From: Corinectria fuckeliana
Taxonomy: Eukaryota > Ascomycota > Sordariomycetes > Hypocreales > Nectriaceae
Reading direction: 5' to 3'
DNA: 64,000 nt
Assembly: GCA_019137255.1 (NCBI GenBank)
Contig: WPDH01000140.1
Span: 1-64,000, forward strand
Shown: one piece after another, positions 22,869 to 33,538 of the stretch
How positions within the stretch are numbered: the first letter of the stretch is position 1
How the letters are laid out: each line of letters begins with the position of its first letter
The notes under the pieces: model-generated
What the model saw: the letters and a program-made list of their open reading frames with translations, nothing else
Databases searched by the model: none
What the model was told of the DNA's origin: nothing
Made by a program: the position numbers and the translations under genes

Positions 22869-24602
22869 TCAACACCGAATCTCCACGCCACCCTTGCTCA
22901 CTGTCAGATATTTGACGCCCTTGTACGGCTTGATACTCTCTCCCAGGCCCCGACTCTTCCTTGGGTCTATCATGATACTCTCTACCCTTAAACCACTCGC
23001 CAGCCATCCTTTAACCGCGAAACTCACCGACGCTGACGTCGGCATTAGAATCTTGTTCTGGGCAATCTTCTTCGTATCTTTATCGTCTCCTGCGCTCTCC
23101 TTTTCCTGCGCACCCTTGGCCACGGGTACGCTTTGGTATGGCTCATTGAAAGAGTAATCCGTACCGAACCCAAACCCACTAGGGTCCAGCTCTTCCTCTT
23201 GATCGTCTGTCAACGGTCCCACGACGGTGCATCGCAGCCCGAAGTAGCTCGTTCCTCCCGAAAGCTCCTTCGCGGGGATAGTCCATTCCAACAGCTTCTC
23301 CCCGGGGTTGAAACTAGCATCGCCCCGACTTGGTCGCATCTCCGAGAGGTTCCTTACATCTGCTGGGAGAGGGATTGTGACGTTTAGGTCATCCACCGAA
23401 GGCGATCCAGGCGACCCGGGATGTGGCCCTCCCAGCCGCCCGGAACCTCCGCCCCTACCGAGGCCCGACGAGGCCGGCGAGGGCGCCCCGGGAACCTTGT
23501 TCACTTGTAACCGGACCTCAAAGTCCGATCCCGTTGCTCCAAGCCCCGTCTTGACCTCCATGTTCACGGGCAGCTTGAGGTTATTTGAATTCAAGCTTCC
23601 GCTATTTCCACTGGTAAAGGGCAGCAGATCCACTTCGTAACCAGCTAGAATGAACCTCCCATCGGGCGGAATAAAGCTCAACTCCCCAGGTCTCTCTTTC
23701 CACCTATTGAGTCGCACGCACGGGTGAAAGACAGGCAGCTCCATGATCCCCCCGAGGTTGTGCTTCCCTGACGGACTAGTCAGAGTAAGCATGATGTCCG
23801 GGAGGCCCGAAACCTTTGAAGTGAACGCAATAGTTCCGTTGGCAAAGGCGGCCAGCGGCCTGCCCGAGGGCGCAAGCGTCACCGATAGGGTCTCGACAAT
23901 ATCTGCGTACATCTCGTTGGACGTGTGTCGAACATTCGCTCGCCTCCACGGCAGAGCTGGCGTGTTGGAGGCCATTAGGGACGGCGAGCTCGAGTTCGAA
24001 AAGCTGGTGCTCGATTGCGATTTACTGGCGCGAGGTTAGCCAATCGTCGCTTTCATATCGCAGCGCAGCGCATAGGTGTCCACCAACCCAGGGAGATTGA
24101 GGCCGCCCAACAGCTTGCCCATCCAGCCTTCCTGCTCCACGATCTCCCGCAGGGCATTGGGCTCCGTGGTGCTGACGGTCCCCGCGTCGCACATCTCCGT
24201 CAATAGTTGGGCGACGACATCGTAATTGTTCTCGATCTTGACGGCCAGGATCGGCGCGCCGAGGAAGTCCTCGAAGGCATCGACCACGCGGTGCAGGAAC
24301 TCAAACACAAGCAAGGGCTCGATCTCGGTGGACGACGTGACGAGGAAGAGGAGGTTTGCGTGCGTCAGGCTGAAGACGAGGGTCGGCGGGCCTGTGTTTG
24401 GAAGGTAGATGAGGTTCGGCCGCGGTGCTGGGTGCTCGAGATAGAGGGGCAGCAGATGGGCTGCCGGCAGAGGCCTGCCCGTGTATGTGTGGGAGAGGAT
24501 GGGATTCCTGGGCCGGTTAGTTGGCAAGAAACATCATGAGTCGGGGAGTCTTCCGTACCGGCTATCATCGTAAATGTGCAGCGCCTCAATAACGCCGTTC
24601 AT
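22869..24602 (-). CDS. APM3: AP-3 adaptor complex mu subunit
   Basis: The medium subunit of the AP-3 clathrin-adaptor-like complex, which sorts cargo from Golgi/endosomes directly to the vacuole; the mu domain binds Tyr-based signals. Three exons, 24602-24559, 24507-24088 and 24024-22869 (introns 51 and 63 nt), give 539 aa. Exon 1 encodes only MNGVIEALHIYDDS plus part of an Arg, matching the conserved longin-domain start. The longin domain runs to about residue 150 (LVFSLTHANLLFLVTSS, then FLHRVVDAFEDFLG). A Ser-rich linker follows, then the mu homology domain starting at ALPWRRANVRHTSNEMYADIVE. A Gly/Pro/Ser-rich insert near residue 350 (GLGRGGGSGRLGGPHPG) looks disordered. The C-terminus is KGVKYLTVSKGGVEIRC. 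AP-3 rather than AP-1 or AP-2 is indicated by the N-terminus and the PWRR junction. Confidence 0.93.
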
Positions 24603-24857
24603 GGTGATGACCAACGCCGTTGTCGCAGCGCTGGTTGACGGTTGACGCGAGCTCGGAGCTCCAGCAATAGATACTTCGTACCTGGGCGCGGAACATGCAA
24701 TGACGAAATTCCGACCTAGTCTGCATGACTAAGCCGAAATACAAGCCCCAGCGCCCAATCACCATTCTCCGTCACGCGACTCCCGAAAGTTGAAGCTCGT
24801 GATAATTTGCGAGGTAGGAAGTATTGCATGTTTTAGCAAAAGTCGAAGCTTTTAACC

Positions 24858-25210
24858 ATGGCTGGAGACACGATCCCGACGGTTCAGTCTCTCGAGAGAC
24901 CCGAGAAGCTCGACGCCATCCTCCGCCAGGACCGGGGCGACGACTGCCTGCCCTGCAAAGTCGTTGGTCAGTGTTGCGTCGGCGCCTGCGTCGGGAAACG
25001 ACAGACCCCCAGCTAACCCCCGTTGCAGGCAGCGGTGCGTTCTTCGGCCTCGCAGCGTACAGCTACTTCTCGGGCATGTCGCAGCTCGAGAAGCAACGGG
25101 CCTTGATCCTGAAGAGCAACTCCATATTCGGCTTGCGGAGCCGCAAGCTCGGCATCACCACCATCTCCGTGGGCCTGGTCTGGATGGGCCTCTGGAGGGC
25201 TTTTAAGTAA
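24858..25210 (+). CDS. DUF4536 / DMAC1-like small mitochondrial membrane protein
   Basis: A 96-aa protein from two exons, 24858-24966 and 25029-25210, joined over a 62-nt intron (GTCAGT..TTGCAG, branch AGCTAACC). It resembles the DUF4536 family, whose animal member DMAC1/TMEM261 helps assemble the distal membrane arm of complex I. The sequence shows DDCLPCKVVGSGAFFGLAAYSYF: a CxxC-type pair followed by the first hydrophobic segment (about residues 34-52). A second hydrophobic segment is near the C-terminus (GITTISVGLVWMGLWRAF). It shares a 255-bp divergent promoter region with APM3. The ATG at 24858 has a good context (AACCATGG). The role in complex I is inferred from the family. Confidence 0.82.
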
Positions 25211-25983
25211 GGCATAGAGCGTCTTTGTCTCACGGACGACACAACTCCGCTCCATTCATCCACAGGAGTCTGTAAACGTTGGTTATGAAGCTGGCAGCTC
25301 CTTCGAAATAACGTCCGACGAAGCATATTCGACCAGGCTATGACTTTGCCAAGCAGCGCTTCTTCAGTGTATCAAAGTAGCATATGAAGCCGCGTATGAG
25401 GCGTTTTGGGAGGCATAGAATATAGTTAAAAAGTTTCTGGGAACTGCTGTATTATATGCAATTTGCACGTCACTCTATCTAAAGACACTGTGTTATTGCT
25501 CTGCCATACCTAAATAGGCGCATACTTACCTTAAGTCGTGATCGCATACAGTTTTGATGTGGTGACCAACCGGCAATAACGAACAGAATTTGAAATTGAA
25601 TCAAGTTTCTATTCCGGGCAAATAATATTCTGTGCCGACTGCACTTCAAAATGATTATGGTGCTGCTAATTACTTATGGTTCATTGTGTTAAGCACGCTT
25701 GTAGCCGTTACAGTACCACCGCGGAGCCTATCCCACGTCTAAAATCTCGACTTCACGGCCCCACCTAGAATCTCAACCAGCTTCACATCCACAACCACAA
25801 CGACGGACTTGGAGACAGGCACTCGGCTCAACCGAATTGGACTCAAACCACAGACGACTGAAAGAAAAGGGGATATCAACCACGCTCACGTACCGTGGAG
25901 TACCGCCCAGCAGCAGCGGGAAGCGCCTACCACAAGACCTTTACCTCACGTCACCCGCTTTCGCTCTCTCATCTCATCTCACA
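25211..25983. other. intergenic, promoter side of RRP4
   Basis: About 770 bp; the section 25,430-25,700 is AT-rich. No gene is supported. Confidence 0.5.
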
Positions 25984-27079
25984 ATGCCCATCACAGTCTT
26001 CAACCCCAAGCCCGCGCCCCAGCGACCAGCTGCGGCGGCGGCGGCGGCGGCGGACTCAGACTCGGACTCGGACTCGGACTCAGGCGGCGGCGCTGTTGTC
26101 CACGGCGACGATATCCTCACACCTGGCACCCTGATTACATCAAATTCTCAGTGGATGCGGTAAGTGGTCAAAGCCTCTTTCTCTTCTTCTTCTTCTTCTT
26201 CTTCTTCTTCTTCCTCTTGGCAAATGCTGATTATACATGATGGGTTCTAGCGGGCATGGCACCTACGTCACACCCGGCTCGACGGACATCACGTCCTCCC
26301 TCGCAGGCACGCTCACCAAGACCAACAAGCTGCTCTCGGTGCGGCCGCTGCGCGCGCGCTACACGCCGGAGATCGGCGACCTGGTCGTGGGCCGCATCGT
26401 CGAGGTGCAGGCCAAGCGGTGGCGCGTCGACGTCGCCGCCTCGCAGCTGGCCATCCTGCAGATCTCGGCCATCAACCTCCCCGGCGGCATCCTGCGCAAG
26501 CGCACCGAGACTGACGAGCTGCAGATCCGCAGCTTCTTCGCCGAGGGCGACCTGGTCGTGGCCGAGGTGCAGCAGCTGCACCAGGACGGCGCCGCCAGCC
26601 TGCACACGCGCAGCCTCAAGTACGGCAAGCTGCGCAACGGCGTCTTCGTCAGCGTCTCGGGCACCGGCGGGGGCAGCGGCGTCGTGCGCGCCAAGCGCCA
26701 GGTCTGGACCATGGACGCCGCCAACGCCGGTGGCAAGGTGGACGTCCTGCTGGGCGTCAATGGCTACATCTGGATCAGCAAGCACGTCGAGACGGAAACC
26801 AACGCCGAAGCCGCGGGCATCAATCGCATGGAGGAGAGTGTCAGCGCCAAAGTGTACTCGAGCCAGAACGACCCGCTCGACCTGTCGACGATGCGGGAGA
26901 TTGCCAGGATCCGCAGCGTCATCCTGGCCTTGGTCGAGAACAGGCTGAAGGTGGACGAGGAGATGATCGTAAAGGGATACAGCGAGGCTGTAGAATTGGG
27001 AAGGGAGTCGACAGAAGACGATATGTATCTAGGTGGAGAGAAGGGCAAGCGATTGGCCGCCGCCTTGACGGGTCAATAG
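25984..27079 (+). CDS. RRP4: exosome RNA-binding cap subunit Rrp4
   Basis: The S1/KH cap subunit of the RNA exosome, which processes and degrades RNA 3'-5' in nucleus and cytoplasm. Two exons, 25984-26159 and 26251-27079, give 334 aa. The 91-nt intron carries (TTC)10 upstream of its TTCTAG acceptor. The N-terminus has poly-Ala and then alternating Ser-Asp from simple repeats in the DNA (GGC)n and (GACTCG)n. After GDDILTPGTLITSNSQWMRGHGTY comes the conserved N-terminal barrel. The S1 domain spans about 105-200 (GDLVVGRIVEVQAKRWRVDV, then LHTRSLKYGKL) and the KH domain is about 230-330, with GVNGYIWISKH as the GxNG loop. The junction rebuilds WMRGHGTYVTPG. The length agrees with family members of about 300-350 aa. 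Confidence 0.95.
26184..26213 (+). repeat. (TTC)10 microsatellite in RRP4 intron
   Basis: Ten perfect TTC units lie 37 nt upstream of the 3' splice site at 26249-26250, forming an extended polypyrimidine tract inside the intron. Length polymorphism here could affect splicing, but that is inference. Confidence 0.9.
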
Positions 27080-27397
27080 AGCGGCATGAGAAATGGATGA
27101 GACTTGAATACTGGGACAAAAGGGAAAACTTTTGGGAAATTCTACGAAAGATACCAATCAACTAAGGTTCGTGGAAAGCCACGACAACGCCATCGCATCG
27201 GTTTGCATTGCGTGACCTAATTAGTTCCTCCAATTCTGCGCTCATACATAGCAGGGAACCCATCCCCAGGACTAGATATACTATACATTGCTCGGCGGTG
27301 GGAAGATCTGCTAACTCAACCTCAGCCACAACACTCTTTTATACACAATTGTCACTTGATACGCTGTTAAAGCCATTGGCCGTTCGAGGTCGATTTA
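27080..27397. other. convergent intergenic RRP4 / HFD1
   Basis: A 318-bp spacer between two stop codons. Nothing else is seen. Confidence 0.6.
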
Positions 27398-29075
27398 TCA
27401 TTGTCCCAACAGTTGCTTCAGGGAGCCATTCTTTGCGCCAACGATGCTGGCTGCAAGGAAGAGGATAGCCCACCGTAGCAGAGCACTCTTAGAGCTCTTG
27501 CCTCCGAGGGCGAAGAGCAAGCCGAAACAATACTTGAGGCCCTTGATCTGCTTGCCGCTGCGGTCGAAACTTGGCTTCACGGCGTTCATGAGGTGGAGGC
27601 GCTTGAGGTGTGGCCACGAGTAGGGCATGTAGCGCACGCGGATGAGGAAATCGGCCCAGTAGGGCGGCTTGGCGATGGTGCGCTGGTGGCTAAATGTCTT
27701 GAAGGAGTAGTAGCCGTGGTACGAACCCATGCCGGACTGCCCGACGCCGCCCATGGGCGTTTGGGGGATCTGGTTGTGGAAGAAGGAGTCGTTGAGAGTG
27801 GCACCGCCGGAAGTGACGCTGTTCAGAACTGGGCAGAGTTAGCATGTGACGATATGTCATGCTAATTTGATTTAACACAAACTTACCTTTCTCGCTCTCC
27901 GCATCTGTACCAAAGGAGAAGAGAGCCAGCGGCGTAGGATCAACCCTGTTGGCAATTTCAATAGCCTGGTCAAGGGTATCAAAAGCCATGACAGCGAAAA
28001 CAGGGCCAAACGACTCCTCAACCATCATGCTGTCCTCAGTATCATCCACAAGAACGGCAGTGGGCTCAATGAAGAGCTCGGTCTCGTCTATGGAGCCACC
28101 GAGGATAATCTTGCCGTTGCTAGAGTCAAGCATCTTCTTGATGCGATCGAAGTGGCGCTTGTTGACGAGGCGCGCGTAGTCGGGGCTCTTCTTGGCACCC
28201 TTGGGCATGAAGATGCGTAACTGGCCGTTCAGCTCGCCAAGGAACTGGGAAAGGACGCTGCGCTCAACGAGGATGTAGTTGTGAGAGATGCAGACCTGGC
28301 CAGCGTTGAGGACCTTTTGCCAGAGCAAGCGCCTGGCGGCCATTTTGAGGTTTGCGTTCTTGGTGACAAAGGCCGGGTTCTGGCCGCCAAGTTCGAGGAG
28401 CACAGGGGTAAGAGTCTCGGCTGCTTTCTGGGCAACGATCTTGCCGATGGCCTTGCCGCCGGTGAAGGCGATCTTGTCGAACTTTTGCTGGAGAAGACAC
28501 TGGGTTTCGGGAACAGCGCCGTTTACGTAGGTGTAGCACTCGGGGTCCAGGTAGTCGTCGAAGAGCTTCTTGAGAACCATGGCCGAATAGGGCGAGGCCT
28601 CTGAGGCCTTGAGGACGACACAGTTGCCGGCGGCGATGGCGCCAATCAGAGGCGTGAGGTTGAGCTGGAACGGGTAGTTGTATGAGCCGATGGCGAGGAC
28701 GACTCCCAGAGGCTCGTTGCGGATGCGATGCCCCATGACCCTGAACTCCAAGGGGACGTTGACGACGGCCTCGTCCTTGGCCCACTTCTCGATGTTGTTG
28801 ATCATGTCCAAGCACTCGCGCTTGCACCAGTCAATCTCGGAGAGGGTGGACTCGAACTTGCACTTGTGGAGATCCCTCAGGAGGGCCTCCTCGATGAGGT
28901 GCGCATTGTCGACGATGCCCCAGTACAGCTTGCGCAGCTGCACGAGACGGAACTGGACGTCCTTGGTGCGGCCGGCCCTGTAGGTGGCACGCAGCCGAGT
29001 CACCTTTTCTGGGATTTCGTCGAGAGCCGTGTGTTCCAAGGCCGGGATGGAAGACTTGGGAGATTCCTCAGCCAT
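27398..29075 (-). CDS. HFD1: fatty aldehyde dehydrogenase Hfd1 (ALDH3 type)
   Basis: Oxidises long-chain fatty aldehydes (hexadecenal from sphingolipid breakdown) to acids. The yeast enzyme also supports the 4-hydroxybenzoate branch of ubiquinone synthesis. Two exons, 29075-27887 and 27828-27398, over a 58-nt intron (GTAAGT..GCCCAG, branch GCTAACTC) give 539 aa. Visible ALDH landmarks are NYPFQLNLTPLIGAIAAGNCV, FTGGKAIGK (NAD loop), LELGGQNPAFV (general-base Glu), NAGQVCISHNYILV (nucleophile Cys) and EESFGPVFAV. Exon 2 starts in NSVTSGGATLND and includes PMGGVGQSGMGSYHGYYSF. The C-terminal tail has a hydrophobic segment (LRWAILFLAASIVG), consistent with membrane anchoring at lipid droplets, mitochondrial outer membrane or ER. 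Confidence 0.95.
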
Positions 29076-30530
29076 GGTGGTGCTTGGCGATCGGTTATGG
29101 TTGGTGAAGCTAGAGGGTTGGTGACGTGGACGAGAGTGCAGACGAGATGTGTGGACCGAGCCGGTATCGGAGACGGCAGCCAGGAAGTTGGGAGGAGGAG
29201 GATGCGAAGGAGAAAGAGAAAGAGAAAGAGAAGCTGAGATGTATCAAGATGAGGGGAGGGGACCCTGGGGCGCGCAATCTGTTCGGCGCGAGCTCCTAAT
29301 CCGGTCGCGATGCCAATATGGTTGTCGCTCGGCACAGTTAGAAGTGCCGGACTTGATTTAAGAAGCTGAACAACTCGACACGGCAGCATAAAATGCGCGC
29401 ATCTAAGCAGGGACATACGACTGGAATGGACGGGTCAAAGTCGACGCTGGAGGAGGTGCACAATAGGTGAGATGGAAATGAGGGGTTCGCCGATTCGCAT
29501 GCGAGGCACGGATGAATGAATGAATGTTCCGCGTGTTCCATTGCTTCATCTCGCCCGGGCTGGCATGGAATATTATTTGCACTGTCGGCACACAGGCGGT
29601 TCCATGTGACATTGGGGGTCCCATGGGTACACACTTACAGTGGCGTGTGCCTCGGCACGCGCTGTAAGTGCCCTGGGCTTGTCCCCAGGTTTCCATGCAG
29701 TCGGGTGCGACCACCGAGCATCCCAATTTCAAGATGCCAGGTAGTCAAGTCTATTCGAGAGGACAGTACTTGGAAGTTCCTTCGGATGAACCATTCGTAT
29801 GCCTGTGAACGCGGGGGTCTGGTTGTATGGTTGCATTCATTGTTTATAGTGTTCGAAGTTATCACCAAGGTCATACCGACTCTTATTAGCTTACCGTTGA
29901 TAGACTAATACCTCGAGGTCATATCCAGTCATGCAGGGGATATCTCCAAGTTTTTGAATCGCTCTAAGCGGTTCTGCGGATGAAAACAACTGGATCGTTG
30001 GTTTTTGGGCTGTAGGCGCCCATGCAGCTAATAAACTTCATGCTAATAGGGGCTTCGTCGTTCTCAACTGCATAAAAGGTTAATTCCAGGCTACCTATTC
30101 CGCCTGCTTTGGCTCTACCGTCTAGCCTAGGTAAAACGCGGAATCCTCAAATAGCTGTCTATACTAAGGGATCGTTACGGGGACGGTTGTTGAAGAATCC
30201 GAGCCTTCTGCTTGTGAAGGGGACGAGAGCATCGCGCCGCATCTGTCGTCTCAGAAATGAAAACGGACACGCAGTGACACTCCTGTCCAAGATGAAACAA
30301 TCAACGACACGATTACACCCGCCGCCCATCCATGTAAGAAGATACCACTCGCAAACCGATATTGTCAAGCCGTCCAAAGCTAGAAAGACTTCCAGGCTAA
30401 GAAAGCTTGGAGTATACGACGAGAACATATAAAGATGCGTTCAGCTTCCACTCTTCACAGTTACGGAACATAAGCCCAAGCACGTTCATGGTTTTAGGAA
30501 TACGCTCGATCGTTGCCCCTTTTCTATAAG
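29076..30530. other. intergenic, no supported gene
   Basis: Holds the HFD1 promoter (with an AGAAAG repeat at 29,211-29,228) and the 3' flank of the Ras-like gene. The frame at 30109-30432 on + has no recognised domain. I see no gene. Confidence 0.5.
29211..29228. repeat. (AGAAAG)3 tandem repeat
   Basis: Three perfect AGAAAG units in the HFD1 upstream region, a purine tract of the kind common in fungal promoters. Confidence 0.85.
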
Positions 30531-31319
30531 CTACGCAAAGCAGCATGTCTTGCTCCATTTCTTAGACCCTTCGTCCCCTGGACTTTGCGTCATCGCCACC
30601 CCTTGCCTTGCACCTTCACGCTTCAAGACACCACGACTCTCCAGCACCTTCGTCACCAGATCATCCACCGCCTCATCCAGGCCGTCCCCGGACACCGCCG
30701 ACGTCCTGTGAAAAGACACCCCCAGCTCCCTCGCAAGCTCCCTCCCCGCTGCCAAGCCTTCCTCCCACGCATCACCCAGCTCGGCCGCGCGATCCGCTTT
30801 GGTCGCCGCCACCACCACCGTCGGCGGCCATGCTGCGCCAAGGATGTGAGGTCGGAGCTTCTCTTCTCCTTCGCGGACCGGAGCACGTCGATGCTTCCGG
30901 GATCAGTTCCGTCGTACGCGAGCATCAGCGCGTCCGCTTGCCGCGCGAGGCGGTGCGCTTCGGAATCGTGCTGGAACCAGAACGGCTGCGGGTTGTCGAT
31001 GGTGAGCAGGCATTTGCTTTCCGAGGTGACACACTGTTTCCGCTGGTCTTCGCCGTCGTCCATTGGGTCGTACTCGTTATTGAAAATGCCGAAAATATAC
31101 TGCACCAAGATGGACGAGTTAAGGCCTCTTGAGTATGAAGTATGCATATGAATAGATGAGAGGATAAACCGGCAGGGCTGGAGCTTGATATCAAAGAAAG
31201 GTGGTTTCACGACTAACCCGTCTAACCAGGCATTGCTTCCCTATGCCCGAGGCACCCAGGACAGAGATGCTGACACGCTCGTATTCCTGCTTGGGAGTCG
31301 TCCCTCCAGGCGTCGTCAT
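30531..31319 (-). pseudogene. Ras-like small GTPase, degenerate and frameshifted
   Basis: Exon 1 is 31319-31218 (MTTPGGTTPKQEYERVSISV, then a P-loop GASGIGKQ). A 118-nt intron (GTTAGT..TGCAG) leads to exon 2 from 31099 with YIFGIFNNEYDPM. The fold is clearly Ras-like: the switch I region, then LMLAYDGTDPGSIDVL, TKAD in the NKxD position, SAVSG in the SAK position, and a C-terminal CCFA that resembles a CaaX box. Key residues deviate: the P-loop GK is followed by Gln instead of Ser/Thr, the switch I Thr is Met, and DxxG is replaced (IDNPQPFWF). Between about 30,876 and 30,845 the frame changes: the first part reads SAKEKRSSD, while the continuation (GAAWPPTVVVAATKADRA) lies in the frame reached by losing one base. 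No intron fits. It is either a pseudogene, a sequencing error in a pseudo-GTPase, or programmed shifting. Confidence 0.72.
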
Positions 31320-32054
31320 TTTCTCTGACTATTGGTGTTCTTCCGCTATTTGCTAACCGTGGCAAAAACCCAAGATGAGATGCATACAGTCATGAGTGCC
31401 TAGCGGTGATGTTAGATGTAAAAGGCCTTAGAAGAGGCCTCAAGCCCACCACGCGTGGAAGATTACATTGTTTTATAGCCTCTCACAGTCCTCTATGAGT
31501 ATACTTCTTAGTCAGCAGTACATTGGGGCTTCGAATTCAGCAGTTCACTTCCTATTAGTCAAAGTCGCAAGCTGATCCGTCAGTTCATGTGTAGATATTC
31601 GGGCTGCGGCTCAGACAATCTGATATTTCCGATCCGTACTGTGAAGTCTTCCTATATGCGTAGTGGCGTGCAGTTCCAACCGAGTAATTGACTGTTAGGG
31701 ACGTAATAGAGCTTCAGCAAATAGAGACTTCTCGCCGATCAAGATATTTAACTCCAACTTGACGAGCTCTGCGTAAGTTGTCTCCTATGCTTGCAAGATG
31801 CTCCTTTGCCAATTCCATTTCATAGCCAACCCGGTGCCATTGTAAACACGATGCTGACCCCTAAAGGCAAATCATGCAAGAAAACTCAACGGATCTTTCA
31901 TTGTGCTTCAATGTACATGCATATCTTCTTGAACGCTTCTTTAACCTACATCGTACAAGCACACCCTCTGTACATGTCCGCTGTTCCAGCGTATTATACA
32001 TTTTCTCTCTCAGGACACTCTAGTCGCCCCCGCCGTCAACTCGAGCCCGGCACC
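31320..32054. other. intergenic, no supported gene
   Basis: About 735 bp upstream of the Ras-like gene and downstream of RSM24. Nothing recognisable was found. Confidence 0.55.
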
Positions 32055-33279
32055 TCACCTCCGAGCACGGTTACCGCCAGAACCCCTGGTCGGCGCGGCC
32101 ACCAGCTCCGCGACCTTCTGTTTCCTCTCGTCCTCGAGGGCCTTCTTCATCAGGAACTCCTCGACCACCTTGCTACCGTCGACGAGCAAGCCGCTCTCGG
32201 CCTTGTTCAGGTCCGCGATGGCCGCGCGCTGTCGCTGCTCGGCAAGCTCGCTGACGCGCTGAGGCGTGAGGCGCCACTCCCGGGGGAACTTGGGCTTCTT
32301 GGTGAACTGGTGGTGGCGCAGGTCCAGCGGCACGTCGGCAAAGTTGTCCTTGGGGTCCTTGGCGCTCGCGATCAGGTCATCAATCAGGTTCGACAGGTAG
32401 CGCTTGTTCTGCGCCTGGTGCTCGTAGCTCTCGCAGCTCATCTTGATGAGCTTCGTCTCCGGGTTGTAGCGCGGGCCCGCGAGCTTCTTGAGCTTCTCCG
32501 TTTGCACGGGGGTCAGCTTCAGATCGCGAGGGGCGAACTGCACCACGACCTTCTTCTCGGCCGGGTGCGATTCTCCCATGTACGAGGTGTAGCGCCATCG
32601 GAGAACCTGGCCTTCGGCCGGCGGGACGAACGGCTTGGCTAGTTCTGCGATGCGGCGTTAGACCTGCGCGATAAGCCGCATACACACGCAAAGCAGTTCA
32701 CTTACTGGAAAGCAAAGGCATCTCCCAAACTGCCAATCGGGCGTAGTGTCGCATCTCTCGCACTTGGTCCAGCTTTCCGTGTGCCATGGACGTAATATCA
32801 TCCTCATCGAACTCCTCAAGCTCCTCGGTGTTGGTTTCCGGGTCTTCCTCGTCGAACCAGAATGACTGCTTGTTCGGCCTCTCGCCCTTGTCGTCCCTCA
32901 TCAAGTCGTCGGCTAGGGATCGGTCTTCCGAGGCCCAGCCAGGCGTCCTGTGCAGGGTGTCTTCGAGGTAGTCGTCGATGGTGTTGTAGCCATTCTCCTT
33001 AGCCAGCTCGTCGAGTTGCTTCATTCCTTCGGGGGTAATGGACTCTTTGAATGATGCCTCCAGCTTCTTCAACTCAATTGGAGCCATGTCCTCGAAGTCG
33101 TCCTCGCCCTCGCGCTCTCCCTCGCGGGCCCATCGTATTGCTGAGGTGGTCAAGGATCGCTGGGCGATTGGTGATTGCCGAATGATCTGTCGGGCCCGGG
33201 GGATCTGTCGGAGGCGAGGTGCCCTGCGGCAGGTCAGAATGCATAGCCTTGCGGCTGCTGAAGCTGAAGCTGAAGCCAT
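32055..33279 (-). CDS. RSM24: mitochondrial small-subunit ribosomal protein mS35 (Rsm24)
   Basis: A component of the mitochondrial ribosome small subunit. Two exons, 33279-32706 and 32644-32055, over a 61-nt intron (GTAAGT..TCGCAG, branch TCTAACGC) give 387 aa. The open frame extends upstream to a non-ATG codon; the first ATG at 33279 starts MASASASAAARLCILTCRRA, followed by Arg-rich RLRQIPRARQIIRQ, a typical mitochondrial targeting leader. The acidic middle (EELEEFDEDDITSMAHGKL) leads into MRHYARLAVWEMPLLSKLAKPF, which spans the splice junction. The C-terminal block (YNPETKLIKMSCESYEHQAQN, then NKRYLSNLIDDLIASAKDP) is the conserved mS35/Rsm24 domain. It is divergent from ALG13, with 259 bp between start codons. 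Confidence 0.92.
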
Positions 33280-33538
33280 TGTGAATTGGTCACGGGGCAA
33301 TGGCTGCACCGAGTTGTCGTCGGCTTGAGTGCTGGTGCGTGGGCTATCAAAAATTTGGCTGCCAAACTCGTGGCTGCCGGCATTGGCCGAATACCGAAGT
33401 TTTGCCAGCCACCGAACCACCATTGCTCACCGCGGCAAATCTTCGGCTAACTGTCCTTCTTACATGAACCCTGACGTCTCTCACCCGAGTGTCTTCATGC
33501 CTTGAGTTTCCAATATCCCATCTTCCCAGAAACGAATT

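Noticed and set aside
26256..26948. 230-codon second + frame in RRP4
   Set aside because: A shadow of the GC-rich RRP4 exon 2 with Arg/Ser/Ala-rich nonsense composition.
31791..32642. 283-codon + frame opposite RSM24
   Set aside because: Antisense shadow of the RSM24 second exon; Leu/Arg/Val-rich with no domain.
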